Source: an uncultured Oscillospiraceae bacterium (GTDB lineage Bacteria; Bacillota; Clostridia; Oscillospirales; Acutalibacteraceae). Taken from it: a DNA stretch of 7,748 nucleotides. The notes beneath the pieces are model-generated. The model did no database searches. It was given only the letters and a program-made list of their open reading frames with translations, and was not told the DNA's origin. A program made the position numbers and the translations under genes. Location of the stretch: positions 1-7,748 of the forward strand of contig CABQCM010000055.1 of NCBI GenBank assembly GCA_902462665.1, in the 5' to 3' direction. This document shows positions 6,190 to 7,748 of this stretch, piece after piece. Each line of letters opens with the position of its first letter. The first letter of the stretch is position 1.

Positions 6190-6259
6190 ATGAGCCTGCG
6201 TGTAGCACGGATTCGCTCTTACAGAAGCGATTCATTGCAGCAACTATTTTGCGGCTCAT
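6190..6259. repeat. 70-base cloverleaf-shaped inverted-repeat block after the dockerin gene
   Basis: ATGAGCC (6190-6196) pairs with GGCTCAT (6253-6259) and encloses three small hairpins: CGTG/CACG (6199-6209), TCGCT/AGCGA (6213-6230) and GCAA/TTGC (6240-6252). The 7-4-5-4 bp layout resembles a tRNA, but the conserved D-loop GG and T-loop TTCRA bases are absent, so it is not called a tRNA. Its function is unknown and it may be chance. Confidence 0.35.
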
Positions 6260-6270
6260 CTCCTCCTACT

Positions 6271-6312
6271 AAATCAGCCGAAGGGACTTTACCCTTCGGC
6301 TGATTTATTTTG
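6271..6312 (+). terminator. Intrinsic terminator of the dockerin protein gene
   Basis: The 15-bp perfect stem AAATCAGCCGAAGGG (6271-6285) pairs with CCCTTCGGCTGATTT (6292-6306), with a 6-base loop and a T-rich tail (ATTTTGT). It lies 107 bases after the stop codon. A-rich bases at the left foot make it potentially bidirectional. Confidence 0.85.
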
Positions 6313-6325
6313 TCACAAGCAATAG

Positions 6326-6371
6326 AAAAAGCCCTTGCGAAACCACAACACTGTCTCGCAAAGGCTTTTTT
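6326..6371 (-). terminator. Intrinsic terminator of the transketolase genes
   Basis: AAAAAGCCCTTGCGA (6326-6340) pairs with TCGCAAAGGCTTTTT (6356-6370), with one C-A mismatch and a 15-base loop. On the - strand it follows the transketolase stop by 15 bases and ends in TTTTT, so it fits as that operon's terminator. It could also act on the + strand, as T's follow there too. Confidence 0.8.
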
Positions 6372-6385
6372 AGAAAAACAAAAGC

Positions 6386-7333
6386 TTATTTTTTCATCGC
6401 TATGGCAGCCTTGGCCTTGGCCACGATGTTTTCTGCCGTGAGGCCATACCGCTTGAGCACTTCCACCGCCGGGCCACTGCGCCCAAATTGATCGTTGACG
6501 CCCACGCGCAGCACCGGAACAGGGCAGCATTCGGACAGATATTCGCTCACCGCGCCGCCCAGGCCGCCGATGACCGAATGCTCCTCCGCCGTAACCAGCG
6601 CGCCCGTTTCCTGCGCTGCCTTGAGCAAAATCTCCCCGTCGAGCGGCTTAATCGTATGCATATCGATCACGCGGGCAGAAATCCCCTCCGCTGCGAGCTG
6701 TTCGGCCGCTTTGAGCGACTCGCCCACCATCAAGCCAGTGCCCACGATGGTGACGTCAGCGCCCTCACGCAGCAACACGCCTTTGCCGATTTCGAAATGA
6801 TAATCTTCATCAAAAATCTGCTCTACCGCGAGACGGCCAAACCGCAGATAAACCGGCCCTTCGTATGCCGCGGCGGCATGAACGGCCGCCTTGGCTTCCA
6901 CACAATCGGCTGGATTGAGAATGGTCATCCCGGGAATCGTACGCATCAGGGCGATATCCTCACAGCATTGATGGGTCGCGCCATCCTCACCCACCGAAAG
7001 CCCCGCATGGGTCGCGCCAATCTTCACATTGAGATGAGTATAACCCACAGCATTGCGCACCTGCTCATAAGCGCGCCCAGCTGCGAACATGGCGAAGGAA
7101 CTGCAAAATACCAGTTTGCCAGCAGCGGTCAAACCCGCAGCCACGCCGACCAGATTCTGCTCGGCGATACCGCAATCAAAGAAGCGATCGGGATAAGCCT
7201 TTTTAAACATTCCCGTTTTGGTCGCCCCTGCCAAATCAGCGTCCAGTACAATCAGATTATCGTATTTGGCCCCCAGCTCCACAAGAGCCTCGCCATAGGA
7301 TTCACGGGTGGCCTGTTTTTTCTTATCTGCCAT
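6386..7333 (-). CDS. Transketolase, C-terminal subunit
   Basis: A 315-residue protein matching the second half of transketolase, as a separate subunit about half the size of the full enzyme. It holds the pyrimidine-binding domain (about 8-175), with VLDADLAGATKT, DCGIAEQNLVGVAAGL (its Glu is the catalytic residue that activates thiamine diphosphate), SFAMFAAGRAYEQ and GEDGATHQ, and a C-terminal domain (about 190-305) with IDMHTIKPLD. With the N-terminal subunit it moves two-carbon ketol units between sugar phosphates in the non-oxidative pentose phosphate pathway, in the cytoplasm. Start: ATG 7333 gives the family-like N-terminus MADKKKQATRESYGEAL but has only a weak binding site. ATG 7345, or a TTG at 7360 behind AAGGGAAGG, are alternatives. 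The N-terminal subunit gene lies upstream, 189 bases away. A DXS-like or other ketolase role is unlikely given the partner. Confidence 0.92.
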   Translation of the reverse strand: MADKKKQATRESYGEALVELGAKYDNLIVLDADLAGATKTGMFKKAYPDRFFDCGIAEQNLVGVAAGLTAAGKLVFCSSFAMFAAGRAYEQVRNAVGYTHLNVKIGATHAGLSVGEDGATHQCCEDIALMRTIPGMTILNPADCVEAKAAVHAAAAYEGPVYLRFGRLAVEQIFDEDYHFEIGKGVLLREGADVTIVGTGLMVGESLKAAEQLAAEGISARVIDMHTIKPLDGEILLKAAQETGALVTAEEHSVIGGLGGAVSEYLSECCPVPVLRVGVNDQFGRSGPAVEVLKRYGLTAENIVAKAKAAIAMKK

Positions 7334-7462
7334 TTGATTCACCATGTCTTTGCCACGCAAAGACCTTCCCTTTCTTTTTGGAATCTAAGCCACTTTTTGC
7401 CTGCGTCATCCTGCCGTTGTTATGATTCAGCCGGCAAGCACCGCTCAAACAATCTTTCCATC

Positions 7463-7482
7463 CACAGTGCGCTCGCGCTGTG
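7463..7482. repeat. 8-bp hairpin in the spacer between the two transketolase genes
   Basis: CACAGTGC (7463-7470) pairs with GCGCTGTG (7475-7482) around a GCTC loop, with one T-G wobble. On the - strand no T-run follows, so it is not a normal terminator. It may stabilise or mark a processing point in the transketolase mRNA, or be chance. Confidence 0.4.
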
Positions 7483-7522
7483 CTCGAAAAGCATTTTCCC
7501 TGTGAGAAATGTAAGCGGCTGT

Positions 7523-7748
7523 TTACGCCTGGGCTTCCAGCTGGTTCAGGGCATCGCGAAGCTCCTGCATCGCCTGGGCATACTGCTCGTCGTTGGGAGC
7601 AGCGCCGTGCCAGCTTGCCTTATTCTCCATAAAAGATACGCCCTTGCCTTTGGTGGTATGCATCACAATCGCGGTGGGCTGGCCCTTCGTCTGGCGGGCC
7701 TGAGCAAAAGCGTCCTCAATCTGGTCGAAATCATGGCGGTCAATGACG
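7523..7748 (-). CDS. Transketolase, N-terminal subunit, C-terminal end only (5' part outside window)
   Basis: The last 74 residues of the gene, with the stop TAA at 7525-7523; the frame stays open to the window edge. The translation contains IDRHDFDQIEDAFAQAR, then TTKGKGVSFMENKASWHG and APNDEQYAQAM. KGKGVSFMEN-x-x-x-WHG is the hallmark near the end of the thiamine-diphosphate-binding half of split transketolases. This half binds the diphosphate and metal ion; the gene downstream on the same strand supplies the pyrimidine-binding half. The two genes are very probably co-transcribed, although 162-189 bases lie between them. Confidence 0.92.
   Translation of the reverse strand, partial: VIDRHDFDQIEDAFAQARQTKGQPTAIVMHTTKGKGVSFMENKASWHGAAPNDEQYAQAMQELRDALNQLEAQA

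Noticed and set aside
6170..6259. 29-codon - strand open frame starting ATGAGCCGC with AGGAGG before it
   Set aside because: The AGGAGG is only 2 bases from the ATG, too close for normal initiation; the frame lies behind two terminators and overlaps the inverted-repeat block. No known peptide family was recognised.
6190..6259. A true tRNA gene
   Set aside because: The geometry is similar but the D-loop is only 3 bases, the T-loop TTCRA is missing and the middle loop has 8 bases.
7510..7527. cre-like sequence (TGTAAGCGGCTGTTTACG) at the end of the transketolase N-terminal subunit gene
   Set aside because: It resembles a CcpA site but the spacing and the final WCA do not fit the 14-base consensus, and it lies at the end of a gene.

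Overview
The window looks like chromosomal DNA of a Gram-positive anaerobe of the class Clostridia, possibly an uncultured Oscillospirales/Ruminococcaceae-type lineage. This is an inference. It rests on a TmcAL-type tRNA-modifying enzyme (a Firmicutes marker), a UgtP/MGDG-type lipid glycosyltransferase, a split transketolase, a secreted dockerin protein, strong Shine-Dalgarno sites and sigma-A-type promoters, with moderate G+C content. No phage, insertion sequence, CRISPR array, rRNA or tRNA gene was seen.

Left part (1-2825, all + strand): the C-terminal half of tRNA(Met) cytidine acetate ligase (tmcAL, cut by the window edge) is followed by two membrane-lipid genes. These are a diacylglycerol glycosyltransferase-like protein (763-1896) and a divergent PlsY-like polytopic membrane acyltransferase (1978-2616). 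The block ends at a tandem-hairpin/terminator region (2739-2825). The two lipid genes probably work in one pathway of glycerolipid or glycolipid synthesis.

Middle (2826-4395): a near-consensus promoter (TTGACA-17-TATACT) drives a 70-residue cold-shock protein from a leader of about 125 nt, the layout typical of cold-regulated csp mRNAs. An 18-bp perfect hairpin terminator separates it from a convergent AraC-family regulator gene on the - strand.

Right-middle (4330-6370): the AraC-family gene is divergent from a gene for a large secreted protein: signal peptide, two discoidin/F5-8C (CBM32-like) domains, a Big_4 Ig-like domain, a helical linker and a C-terminal type I dockerin. It has no recognisable catalytic domain. 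The two divergent promoters appear to overlap on a 16-bp interrupted palindrome, which suggests coupled control of regulator and secreted protein. Two hairpin terminators and a curious cloverleaf-shaped inverted-repeat block fill the gap after it.

Right edge (6386-7748, - strand): transketolase C-terminal subunit and, upstream of it, the end of the transketolase N-terminal subunit (cut by the window edge). They are separated by an unusually long spacer. Together they would form one two-subunit transketolase of the non-oxidative pentose phosphate pathway.

The most interesting item is the AraC / non-catalytic discoidin-dockerin pair with its shared palindromic promoter region. The divergent PlsY paralogue and the structured non-coding stretches around 2739-2825, 2923-3046 and 6190-6310 are secondary.
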